A stretch of DNA of 64,000 nucleotides from Myxococcales bacterium (GTDB lineage: Bacteria; Myxococcota_A; Bradymonadia; UBA7976; UBA1532): positions 62,001 through 126,000 of the forward strand of contig JACKDN010000014.1 of assembly GCA_020633465.1 (NCBI GenBank), given 5' to 3'. This document shows, one piece after another, positions 46,360 to 57,414 of this stretch (its first letter is position 1; each line of letters begins with the position of its first letter). Below the pieces are notes generated by a model. The model worked only from the letters and a program-made list of their open reading frames with translations. It was not told the origin of the DNA and searched no databases. Position numbers and translations under genes: made by a program.

Positions 46360-47991
46360 TCAGAACGGGCTCTGGATGCAGAAGCCGTCCGGCACCGGCA
46401 TCGGCGGCTCGGCCGGATCCTGGGGGAAGGCCAGCTGGAAGCAGCTCAGGCCCGGCTGGCAGTCCACGATGGTCTCGTTCGACAGGAAGTCCATCGGATC
46501 CACCTTCCGGCAGCTGCAGTTGCCGTAGTTCGGGTCCAGGCCCGGGTTGCACTGCGAGCCCGGCGCACAGACGCCGTCGCCGCCGCCGAGGTCGCAGCGC
46601 CCGTCGAGGTAGTAGCACTGCCCCGTCTCGCCGTTGCAGCCCATCTCGTTGGGCAGCGCGCAGTCGTTGTTGCTCTGGCAGCCGGGATCGCAGCGCCCGC
46701 TCTGCTCGCTGCACACCGAGCCCTGCGGGCAGGCCACGCCCTCGCAGGGCGCCGCCACGCAGCGCCAGTTCTGGTCGCAGCGCGTGCGCGCCGGGCACTG
46801 GCTGCTCTGGAAGCACTCGACGCACTCGCCGCCGAAGCAGTAGGGCAGATCGGCCCCCTGGCAGTCGATGTCGCTGTTGCAGCTGCCGCCCATCTGCGGC
46901 TCCATGCAGGTGGCCGTCGCCACGTCGCACACCATGCCCATCGGGCAAGGCACGCCTTCGCCGCACTGGCCGCAGCTGCCGTCCGGGCGGCAGAAGGGCG
47001 TGGCCCCGCCGCACGCGCCGAGGCAGGGATCGCAGACGCCGCCGGCCGGCTTGCACACCCCCTCCTCGCAGCTCAGCCCGTCGGCGCAGGTGCCGCCGGC
47101 CGCGCAGGGCGCGAAGCAGTAGCCGCTGCCGCCCAGCTGCGCGCACTGCAGGCCCGCCTGGCAGTCGCCGTCGTCGCCGCAGCCGCCGCACACGCCGCGG
47201 GGCGCGGTGCAGTCACCGGAGGCCACGTCGCACACCTGCCCGTCGGGGCAGCCGTCGACGACGCAGCCGCTGCACTCGAAGCTCTCGGGCAGGCACTGGT
47301 TCAGGCCCTGGACGCAGCCGAAGCCGCGCGGGCAGTCGTCCCCCGCGGGATCGCACGCGCTGGTGCAGAAGCCGCCGTTGGCCCCGATGGGCGTGCAGCG
47401 CGCGCCGTCCCCCAGGCCGGCGCACTCACCGTCGCCCGCGCAGGGCGAGCACAGCTCGCCGCCGCCCGGTGGCGCCCCCATGTCCGGCCCGCCCGGGCCC
47501 ATGTCGGTGCCCGGCAGAGGCCCACCGTCGCCCGGGGGCGGGACGCCCATGTCCTCGGCCGGCGTGATCACGCTGGAGTCGGCGCAGTTCTCGGCGCAGA
47601 GGCCCTCGCAGCACTGGTAGGTGTCGCCGAGGGGCAGGCAGTCGCCGGTGTTGCCGCAGCTGACCCCGCCCGGCTGCACGCACGAGCCGCGGAAGGGCCC
47701 GTCCTCGATGCAGCTCGCGCCGGGGGCGCAGGTGGTCTCGACGCCGTCGACCACGTCGGCGCACTCCTTCTGGGAGCACTGCCGGATGTCGACCAGGCAG
47801 GTGCGGCCGGTGCCGGGGCACGACTGCAGGCCGGTGCAGGCGACGGCCTTGCAGGCCCCGTCCTCGCAGATCATGCCGCGCCCGCAGGCCTGATCCGAGG
47901 CGCAGCCGCCGCCGCCCTCGTCGTCGTCACAGGCGAAGCCCAGCACCGCCACCATCGAGCAGAGGGCCCAAGGGCCCAGCACACGCTTCAT
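46360..47991 (-). CDS. Cys-rich secreted lipoprotein
   Basis: A 543-residue lipoprotein: signal LGPWALCSMVAVLGFAC with the lipid Cys20, then acidic DDDEGGGG. The mature protein has about 80 cysteines in short repeated loops (CxxDxxCGRGMICEDGACK, CPDGQVCDVASGDC, CPMGMVCDVATATC), the style of Myxococcota surface proteins of the Dickkopf/EGF-like kind. A Pro/Gly/Asp-Met linker sits near residues 150-190. Function is unknown; disulfide-bonded adhesion or protection are guesses. GGGGAGAAC precedes the ATG at 47991. The gene ends 26 bp from the Fe-S protein gene, and being on the same strand it may precede the electron-transfer operon in one transcript. Confidence 0.75.
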   Translation of the reverse strand: MKRVLGPWALCSMVAVLGFACDDDEGGGGCASDQACGRGMICEDGACKAVACTGLQSCPGTGRTCLVDIRQCSQKECADVVDGVETTCAPGASCIEDGPFRGSCVQPGGVSCGNTGDCLPLGDTYQCCEGLCAENCADSSVITPAEDMGVPPPGDGGPLPGTDMGPGGPDMGAPPGGGELCSPCAGDGECAGLGDGARCTPIGANGGFCTSACDPAGDDCPRGFGCVQGLNQCLPESFECSGCVVDGCPDGQVCDVASGDCTAPRGVCGGCGDDGDCQAGLQCAQLGGSGYCFAPCAAGGTCADGLSCEEGVCKPAGGVCDPCLGACGGATPFCRPDGSCGQCGEGVPCPMGMVCDVATATCMEPQMGGSCNSDIDCQGADLPYCFGGECVECFQSSQCPARTRCDQNWRCVAAPCEGVACPQGSVCSEQSGRCDPGCQSNNDCALPNEMGCNGETGQCYYLDGRCDLGGGDGVCAPGSQCNPGLDPNYGNCSCRKVDPMDFLSNETIVDCQPGLSCFQLAFPQDPAEPPMPVPDGFCIQSPF

Positions 47992-48075
47992 GTTCTCCCC
48001 GTCTCCCGGTCTCGGACTGCGGCCGCCGACGCCGGAGGGCGTGCCCGACGGACCCACCGCCCCGAAAATCGCCGC

Positions 48076-48105
48076 AGTATAGGAGACGCCGTCGCAACCG
48101 GGCAA
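48076..48105 (-). promoter_or_regulatory. Promoter of the Cys-rich lipoprotein gene
   Basis: On the minus strand: TTGCCC at 48105-48100, an 18-nt spacer, then TATACT at 48081-48076, a near-consensus -10. It might also drive the electron-transfer operon downstream. Confidence 0.5.
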
Positions 48106-48124
48106 CCGCGCGCCCCCGGCGCGT

Positions 48125-48153
48125 TTGACACACCGCCGAGGCCGGTCTCTAAT
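48125..48153 (+). promoter_or_regulatory. Promoter of the HTH-receiver gene
   Basis: TTGACA at 48125-48130, a 17-nt spacer, then TCTAAT at 48148-48153. This is the best sigma70-type match in the window, 88 nt before the ATG at 48241. Confidence 0.65.
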
Positions 48154-48240
48154 GACCGCGCGCTGGTGGGGCTGCGGAGCGACGTGGCGGACGCCGATCG
48201 CAGGACACTGTCGCCGGACACTGCCCGACACGAGGAGGCC

Positions 48241-48831
48241 ATGGGCCAGAAGATTCCCGACGTTTTCTCGACGCACAGCGCCGCCAAGTTCTGCCGGGTG
48301 ACGCCGATGACCATCATCCGGTGGATCGACGAGGGCCGCATCCGCGCCTACAAGACGCCGGGTGGGCACCGGCGCATCATGCGGGCCGACCTCGAGGCCT
48401 TCTGCCGCCGCGCGCAGATCCCCATGCAGTGGGAGGATCGGGTCGACACCGGCACCCGCCGGGTGCTGATCATCGACGACGATCCGACGGTCGTGGACGC
48501 CATCCTCGACGCCATCTTCGACGACGAGACCGCCCAGCAGTCCGACGCCTACGAGGTCGAGCACGCCGACAACGCCTTCGACGGCGGGCGCATGTTCCTG
48601 CAGATCCGGCCGCACATCGTCTTCCTCGACCTGGGCCTGCCCGGCCTCGACGCCACGCAGGTGACCAAGGCCATGCACGATCAGCCGGGCGGCGAGCGCG
48701 CGCGCGTCATCGGCATCACCGACGACGACGCCCCGGCCGCCCTCGGCCTCGACGCCGTGCTCGGCCGCCCGCTGGCCAAGAAGGCCGTCCGCCGGGCCAC
48801 CGGGCCGCTGCCCAAGCTGCCGCCCAGCTGA
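48241..48831 (+). CDS. MerR/excisionase-type HTH protein with C-terminal response-regulator receiver domain
   Basis: A 196-residue regulator. The N-terminal winged helix is of the helix-turn-helix-17/MerR type (FSTHSAAKFCRVTPMTIIRW, DEGRIRAYKTPGGHRRI). The C-terminal domain is a receiver: RRVLIIDDDPTVV (acidic pocket), HIVFLDLGLPGLDA (phosphoacceptor Asp) and RPLAKKAVRR (conserved Lys). Conventional response regulators carry the receiver first, so the order is reversed. There is no cognate kinase next to it. GAGGAGGC lies before the ATG at 48241; an open extension upstream overlaps the promoter. It may control its own promoter or the divergent lipoprotein and electron-transfer genes, but no operator was found. 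Confidence 0.85.
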   Translation: MGQKIPDVFSTHSAAKFCRVTPMTIIRWIDEGRIRAYKTPGGHRRIMRADLEAFCRRAQIPMQWEDRVDTGTRRVLIIDDDPTVVDAILDAIFDDETAQQSDAYEVEHADNAFDGGRMFLQIRPHIVFLDLGLPGLDATQVTKAMHDQPGGERARVIGITDDDAPAALGLDAVLGRPLAKKAVRRATGPLPKLPPS

Positions 48832-48879
48832 CCGGCGGCCGGCGCGCCCGCGCCGATCGCCCTACCTTCACCCACCCCC

Positions 48880-48908
48880 TTCCCAAGCGCGCTGAACGCG
48901 CGTACAGT
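48880..48908 (+). promoter_or_regulatory. Promoter of the parA-like gene
   Basis: TTCCCA at 48880-48885, a 17-nt spacer, then TACAGT at 48903-48908, 62 nt before the GTG at 48971. Confidence 0.45.
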
Positions 48909-48970
48909 CGGGCGCCGTGCGGCGTGGCGAGTCGCCGGGCCGCGGAACCACCAGACGAGGAGGCGCCCCC

Positions 48971-49869
48971 GTGGACCGCAAGCGGAGCGTCAAGAACCTG
49001 TTGTCCGCCGGCTTGCACAAGCTGCGCACCCGAGACGACGACACCTTCGCGGCGGGCGACCGCCAGGCCCGCGTCATCGCGGTCGCCGCCCAGAAGGGCG
49101 GGGTCGGCAAGACCACCACCACCGTCAACCTGGCGGCGGCGCTCGTCGCGCACCATGGCCAGCGCGTCCTCGTCGTCGACATCGACCCGCAGGGCCACGT
49201 GGCGTCGGCCCTGCGCGAGTCGCTGCGCCCGGGCACGGTGACGCTGTCCGACGTGCTGCTCGCGCAGCGGCCGCGCGATCTGATGGAGGCGGTGGTCGAG
49301 TCGGCCATCGAGGGGCTGGCCCTCACGCCGCCCGACAAGCGCCTCAACGACACCGACGCCCAGCTGACCAGCCGCGTGGGCCGGGAGCACATCCTCAGCG
49401 CCGCCCTGGCCACCGCCCGCACCCACTTCGACACCATCCTGATCGACTGCCCGCCCAACCTGGGCAACCTGACGCTGAACGCGCTGATGGCGGCCGACGA
49501 GGTGCTCGTGCCCTGCGACCTCAGCATCCTGGCCTTCGAGGGCGTGGCGGATCTGCTGGGCACCGTCGAGACGGTGAACCTGCGGCTGCGGCACGACCTG
49601 CAGGTGCTGGGCATCCTGCGCACGCGCGTGGACGTGCGCACGCGCACCATCAACGAGACGATCGGCGACGCGCTCACCGAGAACTACGGCGAGCTGATGC
49701 TCGACACCGTCATCCCGGCGAACAGCGCGCTGGCCAAGGCGCAGGCCTGCGGGCTCAGCATCTTCCAGTTCCAGAGTCGGTCGCGCGGGGCGGTGGCCTA
49801 CCGCGCCCTGGCCGGCGAGGTCGTCGCGCGGCGCGCGGCCCGCGGCGCGGGCGCGCACACGCAGACCGC

Positions 49870-49873
<4 letters not shown>
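48971..49873 (+). CDS. ParA/Soj family ATPase
   Basis: A 300-residue ATPase with a deviant Walker A motif, AQKGGVGKTTTTVNLA (residues about 44-59), VLVVDIDPQGH (switch I region) and TILIDCPPNLGNLTLNAL (Walker B). The N-terminal 35 residues are basic. A GAGGAGG lies upstream of the GTG at 48971. No parB or parS is adjacent, and the following gene encodes a lipoprotein, so this is an orphan ParA; such proteins position chromosomes, chemosensory arrays or other cargo. The stop overlaps the start of the lipoprotein gene (GTGA). It follows the HTH-receiver gene, but has its own promoter. Confidence 0.9.
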
Positions 49874-51771
<1,898 letters not shown>

Positions 51772-51856
51772 CCGCGCCCTCCGCGACCGCGCCGAAGGCC
51801 GCTGGCAGCGACCGGGCGGATCGGTTAACGTCCGCCCTTCCGACGATCCGACCGCG

Positions 51857-54470
51857 ATGACCGAGCCTGTGCCACCGATGGACGACGACCGCGCCCTGCC
51901 CTGGCCGGCGCGCTACGACCTGCCCGCGCTGCTGGCGCTGGGCGCCGTGGTGCTCGGTGTCCTGCTGCCCACCCTCGGCGTCTGGGAGCCCTGGGAGGCC
52001 GACAACGCCGGCGTCGCCCGGCTGATGCGCGAGACCGGCGCCTGGCTGAGCGTGCAGGTGCCCGAGGTGGGCGGCCGGGTGCGCGCCGTGCCCGAGCTGC
52101 CCTTCGGCTGGTGGCCGGTGGCCGCGACCACCGGCCTGTTCGGGGTCAACGAGATCGGCCTCCGCCTGCCCGGCGTGCTCGCCGGCCTGGGCGTCATGTG
52201 GCTGGTGATCGGCCTCACCCGGCGCACGTTCGGACGCCTCGCCGGCCTGCTGGCGGGGCTGTCGCTGCTCAGCCTGCCCCTGTTCGTCTTCCACACCCGC
52301 CTGGCGCTCGGCGCCGGGCTCGGCACCGCCTTCATCGCGCTCGGCGCGCTGGCCTTCCTGCGCCGCGCCACGGATCCGGACGCCGGCGCCGGTTGGGCGT
52401 GGGGCGCCTGGCTGGCCACCGCCGCGGCGGGCCTGACCGTCGGCGTCACCGGGCTCCTGGCGCCCGTGCTCGCGGGCGTCGCGGCGGCCGCCGCGCCGCG
52501 CCGCGCCCCCCGAGGTCGCGCCGGCCGCGCCGCCCGACGAGGCCGAGGCCGGCGACGAAGACACCCCGCCCACGCCCCCGCCCCCGCCGCACGACGCGCT
52601 GTTCGATCGCCTGCGCCGCGTCGCGCCCCCCGCGCCGGTGGCCGTGGCGCTTGCGCTGGTGGCCGTCGGCTGGTGGCGCGCGTTGGCCCACCTGCCCGAG
52701 GGCGAGGGCTGGACGGCGCTGCTCTTGTGGGCCGATCCGCTCACCAAGGTGCCGGCCCCCTCGGCCCGGCCGTCCTTCGACCTGTTCGTCCACCAGATCG
52801 GCTTCGGGCTGTTCCCGCTGGCCGCGCTGCTGCCCTTCGCCTTCGCCGATCTGCTGTGGGCGCCCCCGCGCGACGACGAGCCCCCCGCGGCGGCCGCCCT
52901 CGCGCCCGGCCTCGCCGCCTGGTTCGCCGTCGCGTTCCTCGGCCCCGCGCTGGGCGCGCCCGAGGGCCAGTTCGCGCTCTTCCTCGGCGCCCCCGCCGTC
53001 GCGGTCGCGGTCGGCGTCTACCTCGCCCGCGTCGTCCGCACGCCGCCGCAGCCGCTGCTCGCGCTGGGCGCCGTGCTGGTGCTGGCGCTGCTCGACAGCA
53101 ACCTGAAGCACGAGACGCACTACCTGGCCGACACCCTGGTGGGCGAGGCCGTCGACGCCTTCCCCGACACCCTGCCCGGCTGGGCGCTCGAGCTGAAGTT
53201 CCGCCTGGGCAGCGTGAAGGTCGACACCACGGTCGTCCTGGCCCGGCTGTTCAGCTTCGGCCTGCTGGGCCTGCTCATCGTCTACCAGGGGCGGCTGCAC
53301 CGCTTCTTCGAGCCCGCCGTCCGCGCGGTCTTCTACCCCACGCGCCGACGCCGCCTGTTCGACCCCTGGACGGCGGTGGTCGCGCTGACCGCCCCGGCGA
53401 TCGTCTTCGGTCGCTTCGGCGAGCAGGTCGAGCGCCTGCTGTTCTCGCCCGCGGTCAACCGACTCGGCCTGAAGGTCGGGGTCCGCAAGCTGCTGCTCTT
53501 CGCGGTGGTGTGGGCGGTGGCGCACTTCGCCCTGCGCGCGCTGTGGAACCTGCGCGTCGCGCGGCTGAACGGCGCGCGCAGCGGCGGGCTGACGCGCCTC
53601 ACCGCGCGCTTCACCGCCTTCCTCGACCGCCCCCGCGTCACGCGGCTGGGCTTCGTGGGGCTGCTCGCGGCCTGGGCGCTGTTCCTCAACGTCGTGGTCG
53701 CCCACGCGCTGACCACCAACTTCAGCCAGCGCCAGATCATCAGCCGCTACCACGATCTCGCCGACGCCGAGGAGCCGCTGTTCACCTACCGCCTCGACGC
53801 CCGCAACAGCAGCTTCTACGCCTCGGAGCTGCCCACGCTGCAGCGCGGCGAGTTCGTCGAGCGGGCCAAGCAGCCGCAGCGCTTCTTCGCGATCATCCCG
53901 CGCCCGCAGCTGTCGACCATCAACACCGAGTTCCGCAAGGCCACCGGCCGCACGCTGCCGGTGCTCGACGACAGCGGCCACCGCTTCCGGTTGGTGTCGA
54001 ACACCCTCGAGGAGGGCGAAGAGGACCTCAACCCGATCGAGAAGGCGCTGATCCGGGAGCTGCCCGCCGACGCCACGCCGGTCGACATCGTGTTCGACGA
54101 CAAGATCGCCTTGGTCGGCTACAAGCTCGAGCCGGATCGGCCCCGGGCTGGCTCGCCGCTGACCATCTCGTTGTTCTGGAAGGCGCTGAAGCCCAACGTC
54201 GGGCAGTGGAAGGTGTTCGTGCACATCGACGCCCCCGGCCAGCGCATCCACGGCGACCACGACCCCGTCGAGGGGCTGTTCCCGACCAGCGACTGGAGCG
54301 AGGGCGATCTGGTGCGCGACGACCACCAGGTGGTGGTGAAGCGCACCATCTCGCCGAACCGCTTCACCTTCTACGCTGGCCTGTACCGCGGCAACACGCG
54401 CATGCCGATCAGCAAGGGCGCCAAGGATCGCGAGAACCGGGCCCGCCTGGGCTACGTCCGGGTGCGTTGA
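51857..54470 (+). CDS. Integral membrane glycosyltransferase (ArnT/PMT-like), split by a frameshift at 52506-52511
   Basis: The start at 51857 gives a membrane protein with GVWEPWEADNAGVARLMRE, close to the acidic-residue loop of GT39/ArnT-type transferases, and hydrophobic helices to about 52500. The frame then shifts at a C6 run (52506-52511): the next coherent frame reads APEVAPAAPPDEAEAGDED and VAVALALVAVGWW, continuing with further helices and a soluble C-terminal beta domain (SPLTISLFWKALKPNVGQWK, IDAPGQRIHGDHD). Removing one C restores an 870-residue protein. The donor and acceptor are unknown; transfer of a lipid-linked sugar in the periplasm is typical of the family. The stop is 4 bp before pilD. 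Confidence 0.75.
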
Positions 54471-54474
54471 CCGG

Positions 54475-55389
54475 GTGACGCTGCTGCTCCAGGCCTGGGT
54501 CTTCTTCTGGGGCGCCGTCTGGGGCAGCTTCCTCAACGTCGTGATCTATCGGGTGCCCCTCGGGCTGTCGCTGGTGCGGCCGGGCTCGCGCTGCAGCACG
54601 TGCGGCACGCCCATCCGCTGGTACGACAACGTCCCGGTGTTGAGCTACCTGATCCTGCGGGGCAGGTGCCGCGCGTGCGGCGCCGGGTACGGGCCCCAGT
54701 ACATGCTCATCGAGGCGGCCTGCGGCGTGTTGGCGCTGGCGCTGTTCAACGCCACGGTCCTGCCCCTCGACCCGGACACCTTCGTGCCCGCCGGCGTCAC
54801 CTGGCTGTGGCTGCAGAGCTTCGTCTACGGCCTGGTCGCCATCACCTTCATCGACCTGCGGCACTTCTACATCCCCGACGAGATCAGCCTGCCGCTGGTC
54901 GCCATCGGGGTGACCGGCGCGTTCCTCATCCCGGCGGCCGATCCCCTCGCCCACGCGTTCGGCGCGGCCGGCGCGGCGCTGTTCATGCTCGCGCTGTCGG
55001 GCATCAGCTGGCTGGCCTTCCGCCGCGAGGCGCTCGGACTCGGCGACGCCAAGCTGCTGGCGGCCATCGGCGCCTTCGTCGGCTGGAAGGCGCTGCCCTT
55101 CGTCCTGTTCGCGAGCGCCGTGCAGGCCCTGATCGCCACCGGCGTCGCGCGCCTGTACACGCGCCTCACCGGGCGCAGCAACGCCCTCACCCTGACCACC
55201 GAGGAGCTCGACGCCCACTTCGGCGAGGCCGACCGCTTCACCGACGCGGGCAGCCACACCGTCGTGCCCTACGGTCCGTTCCTGGCGCTCGCCGGGCTCG
55301 AGGTGCTGCTCTTCGGTGACGACCTGCTCTGGCGGCTGGTCGACGCCCTCACCCGGCTGCTGATGGGGCTGCCGGCAACCACACCGTGA
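54475..55389 (+). CDS. pilD: Type IV prepilin peptidase / N-methyltransferase
   Basis: A 304-residue inner-membrane aspartyl protease that cleaves and N-methylates type IV prepilins. Seen: GSFLNVVIYRVPLG, the zinc-type CSTCG and CRACG pairs of the cytoplasmic domain, FIDLRHFYIPDEISLP (first catalytic Asp) and ALGLGDAKLLAAIGAFVGW (second catalytic Asp, GxGD motif). Several transmembrane helices match the family. The GTG at 54475 is in the right place. Together with pilT (32605) it indicates functional type IV pili or a related secretion system. Its tail overlaps the convergent histidine kinase gene by 41 bp. Confidence 0.95.
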   Translation: MTLLLQAWVFFWGAVWGSFLNVVIYRVPLGLSLVRPGSRCSTCGTPIRWYDNVPVLSYLILRGRCRACGAGYGPQYMLIEAACGVLALALFNATVLPLDPDTFVPAGVTWLWLQSFVYGLVAITFIDLRHFYIPDEISLPLVAIGVTGAFLIPAADPLAHAFGAAGAALFMLALSGISWLAFRREALGLGDAKLLAAIGAFVGWKALPFVLFASAVQALIATGVARLYTRLTGRSNALTLTTEELDAHFGEADRFTDAGSHTVVPYGPFLALAGLEVLLFGDDLLWRLVDALTRLLMGLPATTP

Positions 55390-56785
55390 AGCAGGCGCCC
55401 GGCCCGCCGGGCGGGCTGGTCAGCGCGATGGCGCCGCCGGCCTCTTCGAGCAGGCGCTGACAGATGGCCAGGCCGAGGCCGGTTCCCTGCCCGGCCGGCT
55501 TCGTCGTGTGGAAGGGCTCGAACAGCGACGCCACCTCGGCGGCCGGCACCCCCGGCCCCTCGTCTCGAACCGCCAGCCGCGGCCGCCCGTCGTCGGCCGC
55601 GTCCAGCGTGACGGTCACGCGCCCGGCGCCGCCCATCGCGTCCGCCGCGTTGAACAGCAGGTTCACCAGCACCTGCCGCAGGCGGCCGGCGTCGCCCAGG
55701 GCGGGGGGCGCCTGCCCCGCGACCTCGATGGCCACGCGGCGGAAGCGCGCGTCGTAGCGCACCAGCTCCGTCGCCGACGCGACCACCTCGGCCAGCTCGA
55801 TCCGCACGCGCTCCGCCGGCGCGGGGCGGCTGAAGTCCAAGAGTTCGCGGATGGTGCTGCCGATGCGCTGCAGCTCGCGGTCGACCCGGGCCAGCAGATC
55901 CTGCTGCTGATCGGGCGGGCAGCCCCGCGGATCGCGCAGGAACTCCACGTACCCCAGCACGGCGGCCAGCGGGTTGCCCACCTCGTGCGCGACGCCCGCG
56001 GCCAGCCGCCCGACCGTCGCCAGCTTCTCGCTGCGCACCAGCTCGTCCCGCGCGCTCTCGAGCGCCGCCAGGCTGGCCGCCAGCCGCTCGTTCTGCGCGC
56101 GCAGCCGATCGACCATGTCCGCGAAGGCCCGCGACAGGCGCGCCAGCTCGCGGGGGCCGTCCAGCAGCGGGATGCGGGCCTCCGCGCCGCCGGCCGCCGC
56201 GTCGGTCAGGCGCCGGATGGGGCGCACCACCAGGCGCCCGGCCAGGTACAGCCCGAACAGCAGCACCGCGGCGAAGTCCAGCAGCAGGTAGGCGACGACC
56301 AGGCGCTGGCGCGCCGCCACCCCCGCCACCAGCCGGTCGAGCGGGAAGACCGCCAGCACGACGCCGCCCCGCCCGTCGGGCGCCCGCCAGGGGACGGCCA
56401 CCTGGTGATCGCGCGCGCCCGGCCCGGTCTCGAGCGGGCGCTGAACGACGCGCCAGGCCGGCGCGCCGCCCTGCAGCGCGTCCGCCACCACCGGCGCCGG
56501 CGCGCCGCGCGGCGCCTCGGTCAGCGGGCGCAGCGCCGCGTCGAAGACGAACACCGTCGCCTCGGGCGCCGCCCCGGCGAACGCGGCCCGACAGAGCTCG
56601 GCCGCTTCGCACGCCGCCGCGGCCAGGCGCCCCAGCGCCTCGGCGTGCCGCCGCTGCTCGGCCAGCACCTGCGCCTCGGCCTCGCCCCCCACCAGGCGCG
56701 CGCCCACCAGCGTCGCCACCGTGCCCGCCACCAACAGCAGCGACGCGAGGCCGACGAACAACAGGGTGCGGATGCCGAGCTGCAT
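55349..56785 (-). CDS. NtrB-like sensor histidine kinase
   Basis: A 478-residue membrane kinase. Two transmembrane helices (LLFVGLASLLLVAGTVATLVG and VAYLLLDFAAVLLFGLYLAG) flank a periplasmic sensor of about 120 residues. A HAMP-like segment (RPIRRLTDAAAGGAEARIP) follows. The H-box is GRLAAGVAHEVGNPLAAVLG (the HEVGNPL form typical of NtrB/AtoS-type kinases); then come VNLLFNAADAM, RDEGPGVPA and GQGTGLGLAIC. The ATG at 56785 is chosen because the first helix begins just after it. No response regulator lies next to it; sigma54-type activators are the usual partners of this class, which is only an expectation here. Confidence 0.9.
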   Translation of the reverse strand: MQLGIRTLLFVGLASLLLVAGTVATLVGARLVGGEAEAQVLAEQRRHAEALGRLAAAACEAAELCRAAFAGAAPEATVFVFDAALRPLTEAPRGAPAPVVADALQGGAPAWRVVQRPLETGPGARDHQVAVPWRAPDGRGGVVLAVFPLDRLVAGVAARQRLVVAYLLLDFAAVLLFGLYLAGRLVVRPIRRLTDAAAGGAEARIPLLDGPRELARLSRAFADMVDRLRAQNERLAASLAALESARDELVRSEKLATVGRLAAGVAHEVGNPLAAVLGYVEFLRDPRGCPPDQQQDLLARVDRELQRIGSTIRELLDFSRPAPAERVRIELAEVVASATELVRYDARFRRVAIEVAGQAPPALGDAGRLRQVLVNLLFNAADAMGGAGRVTVTLDAADDGRPRLAVRDEGPGVPAAEVASLFEPFHTTKPAGQGTGLGLAICQRLLEEAGGAIALTSPPGGPGACFTVWLPAAPSAAG

Positions 56786-56905
56786 GGCGCGAGCGTACGT
56801 CGAGGTTCCCGCCGCCCAAAAAGAAAAGGGGCCGCGCCGAAGCACGACCCCCTCCCTCTCCACTCGGCCGGTCGCGCCGGCCTCGCGGATCAGCCGATCA
56901 GCGGC

Positions 56906-57211
56906 TCAGACCTTGCCGGCCAGCTGGAACGCGATGATGAGCGCGTAGATGACCAGCGACTCGATCAGCGCCAGGCCCAGGATCATCGGGGTGAAGATCT
57001 TGTTCTGGGCGCCGGGGTTGCGGGCGATGCCCTCGAGGGCGGCCGCGGCGGCCTTGCCCTGGCCGAGGGCGCCACCGAAGGCGGCGATCGAGATGGCGAA
57101 GGCGGCCGCGAAGGCCACCGCGCCGTTGGCCATGCCGCCCTCCTGCGCGAAGGCAGGCAGCGCGAGCAGCGAGAAGGCGGTGAAGGTGAAGAACGAAACG
57201 AACCGCTTCAT
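56906..57211 (-). CDS. atpE: ATP synthase F0 subunit c
   Basis: A 101-residue c subunit that forms the membrane rotor ring. Unusually, it begins with a cleavable-looking signal peptide (FVSFFTFTAFSLLALPAFA, cut before QEGG). The mature part is the two-helix hairpin, with loop GIARNPGAQNK and the ion-binding helix MILGLALIESLVIYALII. The ion-carrying Glu is E84. Gln51, Ser85 and Tyr89 occupy positions matching the Na-binding set of Ilyobacter (Gln32, Ser66, Tyr70; Gln to Glu is 33 residues in both), though other ligands differ. AGGAGAG precedes the ATG at 57211. It lies 203 bp after atpB. Confidence 0.95.
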   Translation of the reverse strand: MKRFVSFFTFTAFSLLALPAFAQEGGMANGAVAFAAAFAISIAAFGGALGQGKAAAAALEGIARNPGAQNKIFTPMILGLALIESLVIYALIIAFQLAGKV

Positions 57212-57414
57212 GGGTTCTCTCCTGTCGTTGCTGGCGGCAGTCCGAGCCGACGCGGCGTCCCCTCGTGGGCCCCGCGCCCCTCCTCTACTCTCTACCGACC
57301 ACCGACCCCAATCGGGGTGAGGTCCACCGAACGTCGGGTCGACGCGTCCGGCCGCCGGGTCGTCGGCCAACGCGGCCGACGGGTTGTGAAACGAACGAAT
57401 CAGTGCGAATCGAC

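Noticed and set aside
42065..46528. A long plus-strand open frame of about 1,490 codons opposite the electron-transfer genes
   Set aside because: It is antisense to well-supported genes (CxxCH and Fe-S motifs on the other strand), has no recognisable domain, and long antisense open frames are expected at 70% GC.
57305..57318. Small hairpin (ACCCC / GGGGT) between atpB and atpE
   Set aside because: Only 5 bp with a 4-nt loop and no T tract; likely chance at this GC content.
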